A stretch of 64,000 bases of DNA, from NCBI GenBank assembly GCA_946542925.1, contig CAMNLA010000055.1, positions 1 to 64,000 of the forward strand. The letters are read 5' to 3'. Shown here piece after piece: positions 1 through 7,833 of the stretch. This DNA is from UBA4363 sp002393965 (lineage in GTDB: Bacteria; Bacteroidota; Bacteroidia; Bacteroidales; Paludibacteraceae). The notes beneath the pieces are model-generated. The model saw only the letters and a program-made list of their open reading frames with translations, was not told the DNA's origin and made no database searches. The position numbers were made by a program, and so were the translations under genes. The stretch's first letter is position 1, and every line of letters begins with the position of its first letter.

Positions 1-23
1 TGCTCCATTGTCCAGCTTCGCAG

Positions 24-91
24 GACATTTTGGGCGGCGCCTCGGGATAACAAATAAATTTGTTCTCCTCTCGGCTTGCTCCAAAATTGGA
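24..91. repeat. 68-bp intergenic repeat, copy 1
   Basis: This element recurs almost unchanged at 19314-19381; I see one difference, at the base after gcctcgg. It contains a short inverted repeat (aacaaat/atttgtt) and its ends carry attttgg and ccaaaat, so the whole unit could fold. The bases after it (aactgccgttctatgcaggg) also resemble the flanks of the palindromic units at 19.5 kb. No gene is visible in 1-210. It looks like a member of a dispersed non-coding repeat family. Confidence 0.75.
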
Positions 92-210
92 ACTGCCGTT
101 CTATGCAGGGACTTCGCTTCGCTGCATTTTGCTTCGCAAGGAATCGGGCAGCAAGAAGGCATAGTTGACTCTACTGCTTTCGTTCAAAAACACCGTTTAC
201 AAAATCGTCT

Positions 211-1050
211 TTAGTTCCATTTACTGTTGATCCATTGGGTGAATGCATCCTGTGTACCGTTGAATACATTCTTATCCACATCGCCCTCAATTCCGTTCAC
301 ATAGCCATGGTGGGTATATTGCCAGAATATCCAAGGGGTCGAGATATTCGGTTTTGTCTCCGTTGAGATATGTGAGATCCACAACTCGTTCTGAAGTTCG
401 ATTCCCTCGAACAGGTCACGATAGCACTCCTTATTTGTATAGAAAACGGGATAGATCCCGAGTTCGGCAAAAACCTCGTTGGAGAATCGCTGGAGTTCTG
501 CCCTACGAGAGGCGTTATTCGCCGGTTTGCGACGGTTGCGACTTTCATACTCCACGTCCACGACCGGAGGGAGGTCACCTTTCTCATAGCGCAGATGGGT
601 CAGGAAGAAGCGAACCTGCTTGTGTGCATCGCGTTCGAAGATAAAGAAATGATACGTTCCCACCCGCATGCCTGCCTTCTTCGCCCCTTCGTAGTACTCC
701 TTGTATTTCTGGTCCTCGACGGACATACCCTCCGTTGTCTTCAGATAGACGAAACGGACATTATCCTTTCGCACTGCCTTCCAGTCCTTCACTTTTTGGT
801 GGTGAGAGAGGTCAATTCCCAAGACCTGGTAATCGAGCAGTACCTTCTCGTCCTCCTTCTTCAACTGTGCGATGCGCAACTGTTCCTTGTAGCGACCGGC
901 AAGATAGAAGCCTCCCAACAGCAAAGCGAGCAAAGAGAGGCTCAGCAGCCAGAAATGGGCCATGCATCCATGCTTCCCTTTCGACGAAGCCTTGCGAGGA
1001 CTTTTGCGGGATGAGGTCTTCTTTTTTGTTGACTTTGCCTTTCGTGCCAT
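211..1050 (-). CDS. GH25 family muramidase, membrane-anchored
   Basis: Predicted glycoside hydrolase family 25 protein, which cleaves the MurNAc-GlcNAc bond of peptidoglycan. A Lys/Arg-rich N-terminus (1-28) is followed by one membrane segment (about 33-52) and then the GH25 barrel from about residue 75. The family's acidic residues are visible: D80 in the LGIDLSHHQ motif, and D165 and E167 in the PPVVDVEYE motif. The length (279 aa) fits a single catalytic domain plus anchor with no extra wall-binding module. The N-terminus reads as an uncleaved anchor, so the catalytic domain should face the periplasm. It is divergent from the permease gene to its right. Role in wall turnover is inferred from family. 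Confidence 0.88.
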   Translation of the reverse strand: MARKAKSTKKKTSSRKSPRKASSKGKHGCMAHFWLLSLSLLALLLGGFYLAGRYKEQLRIAQLKKEDEKVLLDYQVLGIDLSHHQKVKDWKAVRKDNVRFVYLKTTEGMSVEDQKYKEYYEGAKKAGMRVGTYHFFIFERDAHKQVRFFLTHLRYEKGDLPPVVDVEYESRNRRKPANNASRRAELQRFSNEVFAELGIYPVFYTNKECYRDLFEGIELQNELWISHISTETKPNISTPWIFWQYTHHGYVNGIEGDVDKNVFNGTQDAFTQWINSKWN

Positions 1051-1084
1051 TGTGCAGTAACGATTTGTTTATCCACTTTTCTTA

Positions 1085-1115
1085 ACAAATATACTTAAAA
1101 AACTGCTATATTTGT
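1085..1115. promoter_or_regulatory. Back-to-back -7 elements of divergent promoters
   Basis: TATATTTG occurs on the + strand (1107-1114) and on the - strand (1093-1086), both matching the Bacteroidetes -7 consensus TAnnTTTG. The two form an inverted repeat (acaaatata/tatatttgt) 13 bases apart. The + copy would serve the permease-kduI unit and the - copy the GH25 gene. Clear -33 TTTG boxes are not seen at the usual distance. Because each -33 region would overlap the other -7, the promoters may exclude each other. Confidence 0.5.
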
Positions 1116-1174
1116 TTTTTCAACTCAAGAAACCATACATCAAAAAAACATTTTAACCATCCAACTTACCGTAT

Positions 1175-2596
1175 ATGGATCTAACAATCATCACAGAAAG
1201 TATTCAATCCGTATTTGCCTACATCATCAGTCTCGGTGCCTCGGTCATGATGCCTATCATCTTCACCGTCATCGGTCTTCTCATCGGCATGTCGTTCGGC
1301 AAGTCCCTGAAGTCGGGTTTGTTTGTCGGAGTAGGATTTGTAGGTCTGGGCATTGTCACCGCCCTGTTGACCAACAACTTCGGAGGTCCGCTCTCGGATA
1401 TCTCGTCACTCTACGACCTTCAGTTGAGAGTCTTTGACATGGGATGGCCGGCAGCCGCTGCCGTAGCCTACAACACCGCCGTAGGAGCCCTAATCATTCC
1501 GATCTGTCTAGGCATCAACGTCTTGATGCTCCTTACCAAGACGACGCGCACCGTCAACATTGACCTATGGAACTACTGGCATTTTGCCTTCATCGGTGCC
1601 GTTGTCTATTTCCTGTCGGGCGAAAGTCTTGCCTGGGGTTACTTTGCAGCGATCATTTGCTACATCATCACACTGGTGGCTGCGGACCTGACCGCCGATC
1701 GATTCCAGAAATACTACGGTAACCTGGACGGCATATCGATTCCTCAGCCCTTCTGTCAGAGTTTCGCTCCGTTTGCCGTCGGCATCAACTGGTGTCTGGA
1801 CCGCATTCCGGGATTCAATCGTCTGGACATTGACGCTGAAGGGTTGAAAAAGAAATTCGGTGTATTGGGCGAGCCTCTTGTCCTTGGAGTCATCGTCGGT
1901 ATCCTCATCGGAGTTGTTGCTCAACTGGACATCAAGAAGATTCTCTTCCTGGGTGTGACCATGGGAGCGGTTATGGAGCTGATACCGAGAATCACGAAAC
2001 TCTTCATTGACGGACTGATGCCTATCTCGGAAAAGACGAAGGAGCTTGTCAATAAGAAATTCAACGGGAAAAAGGTACACATCGGCATGAGTCCAGCCTT
2101 GGTCATCGGTCATCCGACCACGCTTGTAGTCACGCTGTTATTGATTCCGACCTACCTCATCATCTCGGTATTCCTACCCGGGAATCAATTCCTGCCTCTT
2201 GCATCGCTTGCCGGGTTGTTCTATCTCTTCCCTATCATTCTGCCCTTCACCAATGGCAACGTCATCAAGACCTACCTTATCGGTTTGGTTGCCTTGGTCA
2301 TCGGTCTCTATTTTGTTACTGATATGGCTCCAGCGTTCACGGAGGCCGCCAATGCCGTGTATGCGATGACTGGAGATCAGGCGGCAAAGATACCGGACGG
2401 ATTCCTTGCCGGCAGTATGGACTTTGCCTCTTCCCTCTTCGGATGGGTTATCTACAAATGCTGTGCCTTGAAATACATCGGAGCGGGAGTTCTCGTCGTA
2501 ATATCCCTGTTCCTCATGCTACTGAACCGTCGTTGTATTCTGCGAGACGAGAATACCACAGCAGAGATGTTGAAATCAGAACAAAAAAACAATTAA
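1175..2596 (+). CDS. Orphan PTS EIIC permease, GatC (galactitol) family
   Basis: Polytopic membrane protein of 473 aa, close to the length of the E. coli GatC EIIC, with about ten or more hydrophobic segments. Features typical of the family include Gly-rich segments near the N-terminus and the amphipathic stretch GHPTTLVVTLLLIPTYL about two thirds in. No EIIA, EIIB, HPr or EI gene is nearby, so phosphotransfer cannot be assumed. It is followed after 21 bases by kduI, which suggests that it moves an unsaturated-uronate product (or its isomer) across the inner membrane. Substrate is inferred from the neighbour only. Only the family assignment is firm. Confidence 0.8.
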   Translation: MDLTIITESIQSVFAYIISLGASVMMPIIFTVIGLLIGMSFGKSLKSGLFVGVGFVGLGIVTALLTNNFGGPLSDISSLYDLQLRVFDMGWPAAAAVAYNTAVGALIIPICLGINVLMLLTKTTRTVNIDLWNYWHFAFIGAVVYFLSGESLAWGYFAAIICYIITLVAADLTADRFQKYYGNLDGISIPQPFCQSFAPFAVGINWCLDRIPGFNRLDIDAEGLKKKFGVLGEPLVLGVIVGILIGVVAQLDIKKILFLGVTMGAVMELIPRITKLFIDGLMPISEKTKELVNKKFNGKKVHIGMSPALVIGHPTTLVVTLLLIPTYLIISVFLPGNQFLPLASLAGLFYLFPIILPFTNGNVIKTYLIGLVALVIGLYFVTDMAPAFTEAANAVYAMTGDQAAKIPDGFLAGSMDFASSLFGWVIYKCCALKYIGAGVLVVISLFLMLLNRRCILRDENTTAEMLKSEQKNN

Positions 2597-2617
2597 AACA
2601 AACATAAAATTCAAGAA

Positions 2618-3550
2618 ATGAAGAAAAGTGCAATCATCCTTCTTCTGGCAGCAGTAGCTGTGAGCACCACTGCCAAGACCAACTGGACCATCCAGACGGC
2701 CTGTCATCCAAGTGACGTCAAGACCTACGACACAGAACGGTTGCGAGAAGCCTTTGTCATGGAAAAAGTCATGGTACCAGGTGAGATCAACCTCACCTAC
2801 TCGATGTATGACCGTCTGATTTTCGGTGGAATCGTACCTGTGGCACCGCTGACGCTGGACACCATCGATGCCCTGAAGGCACCTTATTTCCTTTACAACC
2901 GTGAGTTGGGCGCCATCAACGTCGGTGGTCCCGGTACGGTGACGGTTGACGGGAAGAGCTATGAAATCGGTTACAAGGAAGGAATCTACATCGGACGAGG
3001 CAATGAAAAAGTCGTATTTGCCAGCAAAGACCCTTCGAATCCAGCAAAATTCTACATCAACTCCACCACCGCTCATAAATCGTACGTAACGCAGGTAGTC
3101 AGCACGGACCCAAAGAACAAAAAGGCGACTCAGGCGAACCTGTTGAAGGCCGGAAAGATGGAAGACTCCAATGACCGTGTCATCAACCAGCTCATCATCA
3201 AGCCTGTGTTGGAGAAAGTCAAGGGCGGAGGCACCTGTCAGTTGCAGATGGGTCTTACGGAACTGAAGCCGGGCAGTGTGTGGAACACCATGCCAGCCCA
3301 CCTCCACGGGCGTCGTGTAGAGGCTTACTTCTACTGTGGCGTGGCGGAAGGTCAGGCAATCTGCCATATCATGGGCGAGCCTCAACAGGAGCGTCTTGTA
3401 TGGCTGCACAACGAGCAAGCCATCATGTCGCCTGAATGGAGCATCCATGCAGCTGCCGGAACGTCGAACTACCTGTTCATCTGGGGCATGGGAGGAGAAA
3501 ATCTGGACTACGGAGACATGGACAAGATCCCATACACCGACATGAGGTAA
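2618..3550 (+). CDS. kduI: 5-dehydro-4-deoxy-D-glucuronate isomerase with signal peptide
   Basis: KduI interconverts 5-keto-4-deoxyuronate and 2,5-diketo-3-deoxygluconate during breakdown of unsaturated uronates from pectin or glycosaminoglycans. The cupin-type metal ligands are all in place: H228 and H230 in AHLHGRRVEAYFY, E235, and H277 in WSIHAAAGT. Unusually, residues 1-19 form a classical type I signal peptide (MKK, hydrophobic core, TTA-K cleavage). The mature start then aligns with the first residues of the usual cytoplasmic enzyme (about 278 aa). This copy is therefore probably periplasmic. It shares a transcript with the GatC-type permease upstream and ends at a strong hairpin. Confidence 0.93.
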   Translation: MKKSAIILLLAAVAVSTTAKTNWTIQTACHPSDVKTYDTERLREAFVMEKVMVPGEINLTYSMYDRLIFGGIVPVAPLTLDTIDALKAPYFLYNRELGAINVGGPGTVTVDGKSYEIGYKEGIYIGRGNEKVVFASKDPSNPAKFYINSTTAHKSYVTQVVSTDPKNKKATQANLLKAGKMEDSNDRVINQLIIKPVLEKVKGGGTCQLQMGLTELKPGSVWNTMPAHLHGRRVEAYFYCGVAEGQAICHIMGEPQQERLVWLHNEQAIMSPEWSIHAAAGTSNYLFIWGMGGENLDYGDMDKIPYTDMR

Positions 3551-3577
3551 ACTTCATACAGTCAATATAGATAAGAA

Positions 3578-3609
3578 TCCCCTTCTGTCTCCGTAGGGAC
3601 AGAAGGGGA
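3578..3609 (+). terminator. Hairpin terminator after kduI
   Basis: A 12-bp perfect stem (tccccttctgtc / gacagaagggga) with an 8-base loop lies 28 bases after the kduI stop and closes the permease-kduI unit. There is no long T-run, as is common in this group. Confidence 0.75.
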
Positions 3610-3629
3610 ATTTACATATAAGCAGAAAG

Positions 3630-3797
3630 ATGGAAACCATTCAGCACATCATCATTGACAATACGCTGTCAAGGATAGGCGAAGAGCAGTTTACCGACTA
3701 CCTATGCCATGCCTATTGTTACGGTGGCTATTGCACCTTTGATCGCAACTTTACATTTTTTGGGTGTAAATCTCGAAAATCACTGATAATCAAGTGA
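3630..3797 (+). CDS. Small uncharacterised ORF, possible remnant (55 aa)
   Basis: Starts METIQHIIIDNTLSRIGEEQF and is Cys/Tyr-rich in the middle (CHAYCYGGYC). The N-terminal half looks protein-like, while the C-terminus (after FGCKSRKS) looks like chance translation. It lies between the kduI terminator and the left island junction, outside the tRNA-Ser island proper. I do not recognise it. It could be the truncated start of a gene from an earlier integrated element, or a real small protein. Confidence 0.3.
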   Translation: METIQHIIIDNTLSRIGEEQFTDYLCHAYCYGGYCTFDRNFTFFGCKSRKSLIIK

Positions 3798-3822
3798 TAT
3801 TGTCGGATTGATACATAACGAA

Positions 3823-3852
3823 AAAGAGAACCCAAAGATTTGGATTCTCTTT
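3823..3852 (-). terminator. Displaced tRNA-Ser terminator
   Basis: Read on the minus strand this is a stem aaagagaa-(t)-ccaaa / tttgg-(g)-ttctcttt followed by a T-run, a good intrinsic terminator. It stands 10 bases beyond the left copy of the tRNA-Ser 3' end, the same arrangement as the hairpin just beyond the intact tRNA at 13451-13485. The simplest reading is that this was the original tRNA terminator, pushed away when the island inserted. Confidence 0.65.
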
Positions 3853-3861
3853 CATTGCTCA

Positions 3862-3876
3862 GCGGAGAGAGAGGGA
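3862..3876. repeat. Left attachment-site repeat of tRNA-Ser island
   Basis: gcggagagagaggga is identical, in the same orientation, to 13494-13508, which covers the discriminator base, the 3' acceptor strand and the start of the T-arm of tRNA-Ser(GCT). Identity stops on both sides after 15 bases. A direct repeat of a tRNA 3' end at the far edge of an AT-rich block is the usual mark of tyrosine-recombinase integration. Excision between the copies would remove 9632 bp and rejoin the tRNA to the terminator at 3823-3852. Confidence 0.75.
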
Positions 3877-3924
3877 CATGAAGAGGCAAAAGGAACACCT
3901 GAAAGAACAGAAGAACAAGTTAAT

Positions 3925-4098
3925 GTGAGAGCCATCATAGAGCAGAACAAGCAACTGATAAAGGAGAAGGGTCGGTTGACTGAAGAAAACGATGTGCTCA
4001 AAAAACAGATAGCCTCTATTGATGAGAATGCCAAAGGTGCAGCACGCGTGATAGAAGCACTGAATGAGGCAGAAAGGAAAATGGCAGAAAAGAAATAG
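3925..4098 (+). CDS. Small coiled-coil ORF at island edge
   Basis: From a GTG start the product is 57 aa, MRAIIEQNKQLIKEKGRL and onward, with heptad-like spacing predicting a coiled coil and a Lys/Glu-rich tail. An upstream in-frame ATG at 3808 would give 96 aa, but that extension translates the terminator and attachment repeat and is unlikely to be real. In another frame 3878-3928 also encodes a Lys/Gln-rich peptide (MKRQKEHLKEQKNKLM), so a frameshifted C-terminal remnant of a mobile-element protein is possible. It is the only gene candidate on the + strand of the island. Confidence 0.35.
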   Translation: MRAIIEQNKQLIKEKGRLTEENDVLKKQIASIDENAKGAARVIEALNEAERKMAEKK

Positions 4099-4104
4099 CT
4101 AATG

Positions 4105-4138
4105 ATGGTTATGGTGTGCTCTGGCACACCATAACCAT
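4105..4138 (+). terminator. 15-bp perfect hairpin, likely terminator
   Basis: atggttatggtgtgc pairs perfectly with gcacaccataaccat around a 4-base loop, six bases after the stop of the small coiled-coil ORF. It can act on either strand. Confidence 0.7.
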
Positions 4139-4173
4139 ATTCAAAAATTAAGGGGTTGTCTCTAAATGTAATT

Positions 4174-4217
4174 AAAACAACGGGAACACCCATAAATAAA
4201 GGCATTCCCGATGTTTT
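4174..4217 (-). terminator. Terminator of the zinc-ribbon operon
   Basis: A 13-bp stem with one A-A mismatch (aaaaca-a-cgggaa / ttcccg-a-tgtttt) lies 22 bases past the end of the last minus-strand island gene. On that strand it finishes with a T-run, as expected for an intrinsic terminator. It closes the long co-directional cluster. Confidence 0.75.
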
Positions 4218-4238
4218 TGTAATATTCAAATTTGCTTG

Positions 4239-5705
4239 CTAATGAAGATTTCCAAGTATGTTATAAGCAGAATTATACAACTGCCTTTCATGTTCCCAAA
4301 TTCGTTCGTATTTTTGCGCATTTCCCATATTTCCATTTCTTTCACATAGTCTTTGTGCTTGTTTTGCCGCCGCCCCTACATTTGTGCAAGCATTGCTCAA
4401 CTCATAGAATGAACTTGGGGGTGTTATCGTTGTGTACCCACCCGACCTTACATCACGCAAGAATTGCTGATAAGCTTTTTCCATAATTGGCACAGTGGCT
4501 TCTATAGTTCTGTCATACTCAGCAAGCTCATTATTTATATTGTTACTATTTGAGGCTGTGGAGTTGTTGTAATTATCGTTTTCGTCATCTAATATTATGC
4601 GGTCTTTTGAAATTACATAATCGTCATCTTCACTGACTTGTCCTTCTTTCATTATACGTTCGTTTTCTTCAGCTTCTTGATAGAGTTTGTTGGCTGCTCT
4701 CTCATGAGAATCTGCACTTTTCAGCTTTATTTCTTTAGAAAAAGTATCATTGCCTTTCATATCAGCATAGCCATAGTAGCTTTTGGTCTCGTTTGAATCC
4801 CATTCGCCACCTCCGCCTTCAATTGCATCGTTTCCTATTATGTCTAACCTTACCAATACAACACCATTTGAAATCGTACTATCTTTTGCATAGGCAAAAC
4901 TGATTTCATTATAAATTGCAGGAAGGATTTTTTTCCCTTGTGAATCCTTTAATCCTACGGTGTACCAATGATAGTCATCATGTTGCCCATGTTCTTGTGT
5001 GAATAATTCATATTGTCCTGCATTTTCTTCGAGTGGACTACCATCACTCTCACCAACTTTATTGCCCTTTGTATCATAGATAAAGTCTTTCCATTCTCCA
5101 TCATGTATATTATCGCCAATATGAACACAAACATTCAACTTGCCGTTTTCATACAGAGGCAGATTTGCTCCATCTTCTTGTATATTCCCCATGTCGGTAA
5201 AAAGTACCGCCTCTTTGGTAAAAACTATTTTGCCGGTTCTATCTATTACCGCAAACTTTGCATCTTCCCAATATAGAACAAATGCCAAACCTTCTGAAAA
5301 TCGTCCGACACATGTAGCATTGATATTAGTCGGTATGATTTCTTCACCTTTGGTATTGATATATCCCCATTTGCCATCTTTACACACTGCTGCATATCCC
5401 TCACTGAAAGCCCCTAATTTATCATACTTCTCAATAGCTTTAATGAAGTTGGGAGTAAGTTCCACGATATCTTCAGCATTATTTTTGTTTACCAAATGCG
5501 AATAAGCAAAGAAGCCTCCACCCCCAATTAGGCAGAGCAAAGCTATGACCAATGCCCATATCCAACCTTTCTTTTTCTTGGGTTCTGGATCAATAATTTC
5601 TTCTTGGATTTTTCCAACATTGTCTATCGGACATCCACAATTAGGGCATGCCGAGGCCTTGTCAGAAACCTCATGTCCACATTCCTTACATTTGATTAGT
5701 GCCAT
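4239..5705 (-). CDS. Zinc-ribbon, membrane-anchored WG-repeat protein
   Basis: The N-terminus MALIKCKECGHEVSDKASACPNCGCP is a four-cysteine zinc ribbon (CxxC...CxxC). A Lys-rich linker and one membrane segment (about 48-68) follow, so the remaining 400 residues should lie outside the cytoplasm. Residues about 95-180 carry WG beta-repeats (KDGKWGYINTKGEEIIPT, then FAVIDRTGKIVF). The C-terminal 120 residues are Asn-rich and then helical. It is last in the island cluster, 18 bases after the next zinc-ribbon gene and followed by a strong terminator. Function unknown; WG repeats often mediate protein contacts. Codon use is AT-rich compared with the surrounding chromosome. Confidence 0.8.
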   Translation of the reverse strand: MALIKCKECGHEVSDKASACPNCGCPIDNVGKIQEEIIDPEPKKKKGWIWALVIALLCLIGGGGFFAYSHLVNKNNAEDIVELTPNFIKAIEKYDKLGAFSEGYAAVCKDGKWGYINTKGEEIIPTNINATCVGRFSEGLAFVLYWEDAKFAVIDRTGKIVFTKEAVLFTDMGNIQEDGANLPLYENGKLNVCVHIGDNIHDGEWKDFIYDTKGNKVGESDGSPLEENAGQYELFTQEHGQHDDYHWYTVGLKDSQGKKILPAIYNEISFAYAKDSTISNGVVLVRLDIIGNDAIEGGGGEWDSNETKSYYGYADMKGNDTFSKEIKLKSADSHERAANKLYQEAEENERIMKEGQVSEDDDYVISKDRIILDDENDNYNNSTASNSNNINNELAEYDRTIEATVPIMEKAYQQFLRDVRSGGYTTITPPSSFYELSNACTNVGAAAKQAQRLCERNGNMGNAQKYERIWEHERQLYNSAYNILGNLH

Positions 5706-5723
5706 ATCATAATTACCTTTTGA

Positions 5724-6761
5724 TCACTTTTTCCTATAGTATAAATCTCCATCTATATAAAGGGCATCAAGGGCTGGCAAAAATGCAATGGACATGTATC
5801 CTGAGATACCATCATTTCTGCATTGGTCAACTAAAAGGCGGCCGTCTGCGTCGTAAGCAGACTTCCCATCTGGCCACTCATCGTAATTATCTATAATCCA
5901 ATTGCCTTCTATAATTCCTATTTCCCCTTCACGATACCTACAACAACTCGGGGCAACCCCGTTACCATTAGGGTTTTTACGGTATAATCTAACATTGCCA
6001 AGCTGTTCCTCAAGTGGTTCCTCAAACAAATAGCCATTGGAGTATTGGACGCTTATAACATAGCATGCACTATGCTTGTCGGTTTCTTCATAACTAATCC
6101 TTTTCTTATACTCCCCGTTTATTATATCGTATTCCCAATATTTGTGTTTGTTGATATTTGATTGAAATATTTTAGCCGAATCACCTTCGTTTGATACAAA
6201 AACGGCTCTCTTTCCTATCAAAGCAACGGGTAATTGATACATTGTGTAGGTTTTCTTATCGACTTTTGATTTTGGAAGCAAATATGAATAATACACGCCT
6301 GTATCGTCTCCTTCATACTTGTAATGAGTTGCGTTATTGTCAACTATTCTATTTATAGGATCATTACTATCACAAATCAATTGTCCTTTTTTAAAGTGTT
6401 CTATATCTTCCTTTGCATAATATGCGCTTAATGTACCAACTTTCTCAAATTGATCTACAGCCATTTTGATTTCAGACACATTGTCAGATTCAAGTTGTTT
6501 GGCCACACGCTTATCACTGATCTGACTATACCACCAATAGCAACCGCCAGCAATAATCACTACCAAAAGTACAATGATACCATATAACCACTTACGAGGA
6601 CGTCCTCCCTCCTCTTCTTCATAATATACAGGTTGCTCTTGCGGCGTTTCTTGTGGAATATGGGGTTCCGATCGCTTCGTTGTCGGACAGCCACACTTCG
6701 GACATTTCGTTGCCCTGTCCGAAATCATGTGTCCACATTCATTACATTTGATTAGTGCCAT
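5724..6761 (-). CDS. Zinc-ribbon, single-TM protein with unique C-terminal domain
   Basis: Begins MALIKCNECGHMISDRATKCPKCGCP, a four-cysteine zinc ribbon, then a Pro/Glu-rich linker (to about 58) and one membrane segment (about 60-77). The C-terminal 265 residues, including VDKKTYTMYQLPVALIG and repeated Tyr-rich strands, match nothing I recognise and should be extracytoplasmic. The first 79 codons are 91% identical in DNA to the next gene upstream, while the rest is unrelated. This marks a shared cassette joined to different sensors or effectors. Strongly AT-rich. Confidence 0.75.
   Translation of the reverse strand: MALIKCNECGHMISDRATKCPKCGCPTTKRSEPHIPQETPQEQPVYYEEEEGGRPRKWLYGIIVLLVVIIAGGCYWWYSQISDKRVAKQLESDNVSEIKMAVDQFEKVGTLSAYYAKEDIEHFKKGQLICDSNDPINRIVDNNATHYKYEGDDTGVYYSYLLPKSKVDKKTYTMYQLPVALIGKRAVFVSNEGDSAKIFQSNINKHKYWEYDIINGEYKKRISYEETDKHSACYVISVQYSNGYLFEEPLEEQLGNVRLYRKNPNGNGVAPSCCRYREGEIGIIEGNWIIDNYDEWPDGKSAYDADGRLLVDQCRNDGISGYMSIAFLPALDALYIDGDLYYRKK
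6526..6761 (-). repeat. Shared zinc-ribbon/TM cassette, copy 1
   Basis: These 236 bases align without gaps to 7596-7831. By hand count there are 21 mismatches (91% identity), and a 70-base block in the linker-coding part is identical. Similarity stops abruptly just after the membrane segment. The pattern fits a recent duplication or gene conversion limited to the 5' end of the genes. Confidence 0.85.
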
Positions 6762-6826
6762 ATATGTTATTATAACTATTTTTTTCTTTTGGCTATTTTT
6801 TATAATTCAAAGAACCAACCACGTTC

Positions 6827-7831
6827 TTAATTCCTTGATTTTAGATAGTTTTCGTACTCATTTCCCTCTGCAGTAAAGTATTTATCAAAAATATCCTGAT
6901 TGTTTAATTTAAACTTTACATATGCGTTATCATAAGAATGACTAATAGAAATCGGTATTGTAAATAATAAAGATTCCCCAGGAGAAATGGTCTTTCCTGA
7001 TTCAACCCGTTCTTCATCTTCATAAATACCTTGCCAAGCAAAAACTCCTTTAAAAATCACGTTGTAGTCGTTTCCGGAAATAGTATGATTAGTTCGATTC
7101 TCAACATTTACGCTACACATAGCATACTCATCAGTGAAATACACAGGATCACCAGTTGTTTGTACACTTCCTTTTACCCTTAATCTGCCTTTGAATCTAC
7201 TTGCAAAATCTTTTACAAGCCAAGGAATAAATTCTTTATCTTTTAATCTTTCAGCCTTTACGGCATCATCTAATGACGAATTAATCCATCCTGTTTTTAT
7301 TGCAAAATCTATTTCTTTCGGGAAATAGAATAATCCTTTTGATGACACAATATACATTTGCCTTTTTGCATCTTTGGCAAGTCGAATACTTTGGGAGTGA
7401 GATAATTTTACATCTATTGTATCATTACCTGTTGGATGTACGATTGACATCGAATCAACATAGTATGAAACATGAAGAGATTCGGCTCCGTCAGATTTGG
7501 GATAGAGTCGTCGAATGGTCTGCTTGTCGCCTAATTCAACGGCCTTTGCAAATTTCTCTACGAATTGTTTTACTTCACGTTCATCACCAGAACGGCTATA
7601 CCACCAATAGCCACCACCTGCAATAAAAGCCACTAATAGTGCAATGATACCATACAACCACTTACGAGAACTTCCACCCTCATCATCTTCATAATAAACA
7701 GGTTGTACTTGCGGCGTTTCTTGTGGAATATGGGGTTCCGATCGCTTCGTTGTCGGACAGCCACACTTCGGACATTTCGTCGCCTTGTCCGAAATCATGT
7801 GTCCACATTCATTACATTTGATTAGTGCCAT
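6827..7831 (-). CDS. Zinc-ribbon, single-TM protein with NTF2-like/DUF-type C-terminus
   Basis: Same N-terminal zinc ribbon, linker and membrane segment as its downstream neighbour, with ATG chosen at the conserved MALIKC (a TTG six bases earlier is possible). After the membrane helix comes REVKQFVEKFAKAVELGDKQTIRRLYP, which looks like the start of an NTF2-like or DUF4878-like lipoprotein fold. A beta-rich region with a conserved-looking GKTISPGESLLFTIPI strand pair follows near the C-terminus. The C-terminal part should be outside the inner membrane. Two bases separate its start from the stop of the preceding gene, so the two are translationally coupled. Function unknown; fold assignment is tentative. 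Confidence 0.75.
   Translation of the reverse strand: MALIKCNECGHMISDKATKCPKCGCPTTKRSEPHIPQETPQVQPVYYEDDEGGSSRKWLYGIIALLVAFIAGGGYWWYSRSGDEREVKQFVEKFAKAVELGDKQTIRRLYPKSDGAESLHVSYYVDSMSIVHPTGNDTIDVKLSHSQSIRLAKDAKRQMYIVSSKGLFYFPKEIDFAIKTGWINSSLDDAVKAERLKDKEFIPWLVKDFASRFKGRLRVKGSVQTTGDPVYFTDEYAMCSVNVENRTNHTISGNDYNVIFKGVFAWQGIYEDEERVESGKTISPGESLLFTIPISISHSYDNAYVKFKLNNQDIFDKYFTAEGNEYENYLKSRN
7596..7831 (-). repeat. Shared zinc-ribbon/TM cassette, copy 2
   Basis: Partner of 6526-6761, ungapped over 236 bases. It covers the start codon, the zinc ribbon, the Pro-rich linker and the membrane helix of the second gene. The more distant zinc-ribbon genes at 5705 and 8436 keep the same opening residues but not the DNA identity. 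Confidence 0.85.
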
Positions 7832-7833
7832 AA

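Noticed and set aside
8..214. 68-codon + strand frame at the left edge
   Set aside because: Most of it translates the 68-bp intergenic repeat that also occurs at 19.3 kb; low complexity and no family signal.
2576..3448. 290-codon frame antisense to kduI
   Set aside because: The opposite strand encodes a clear KduI with all ligands; the antisense frame is a codon-bias shadow.
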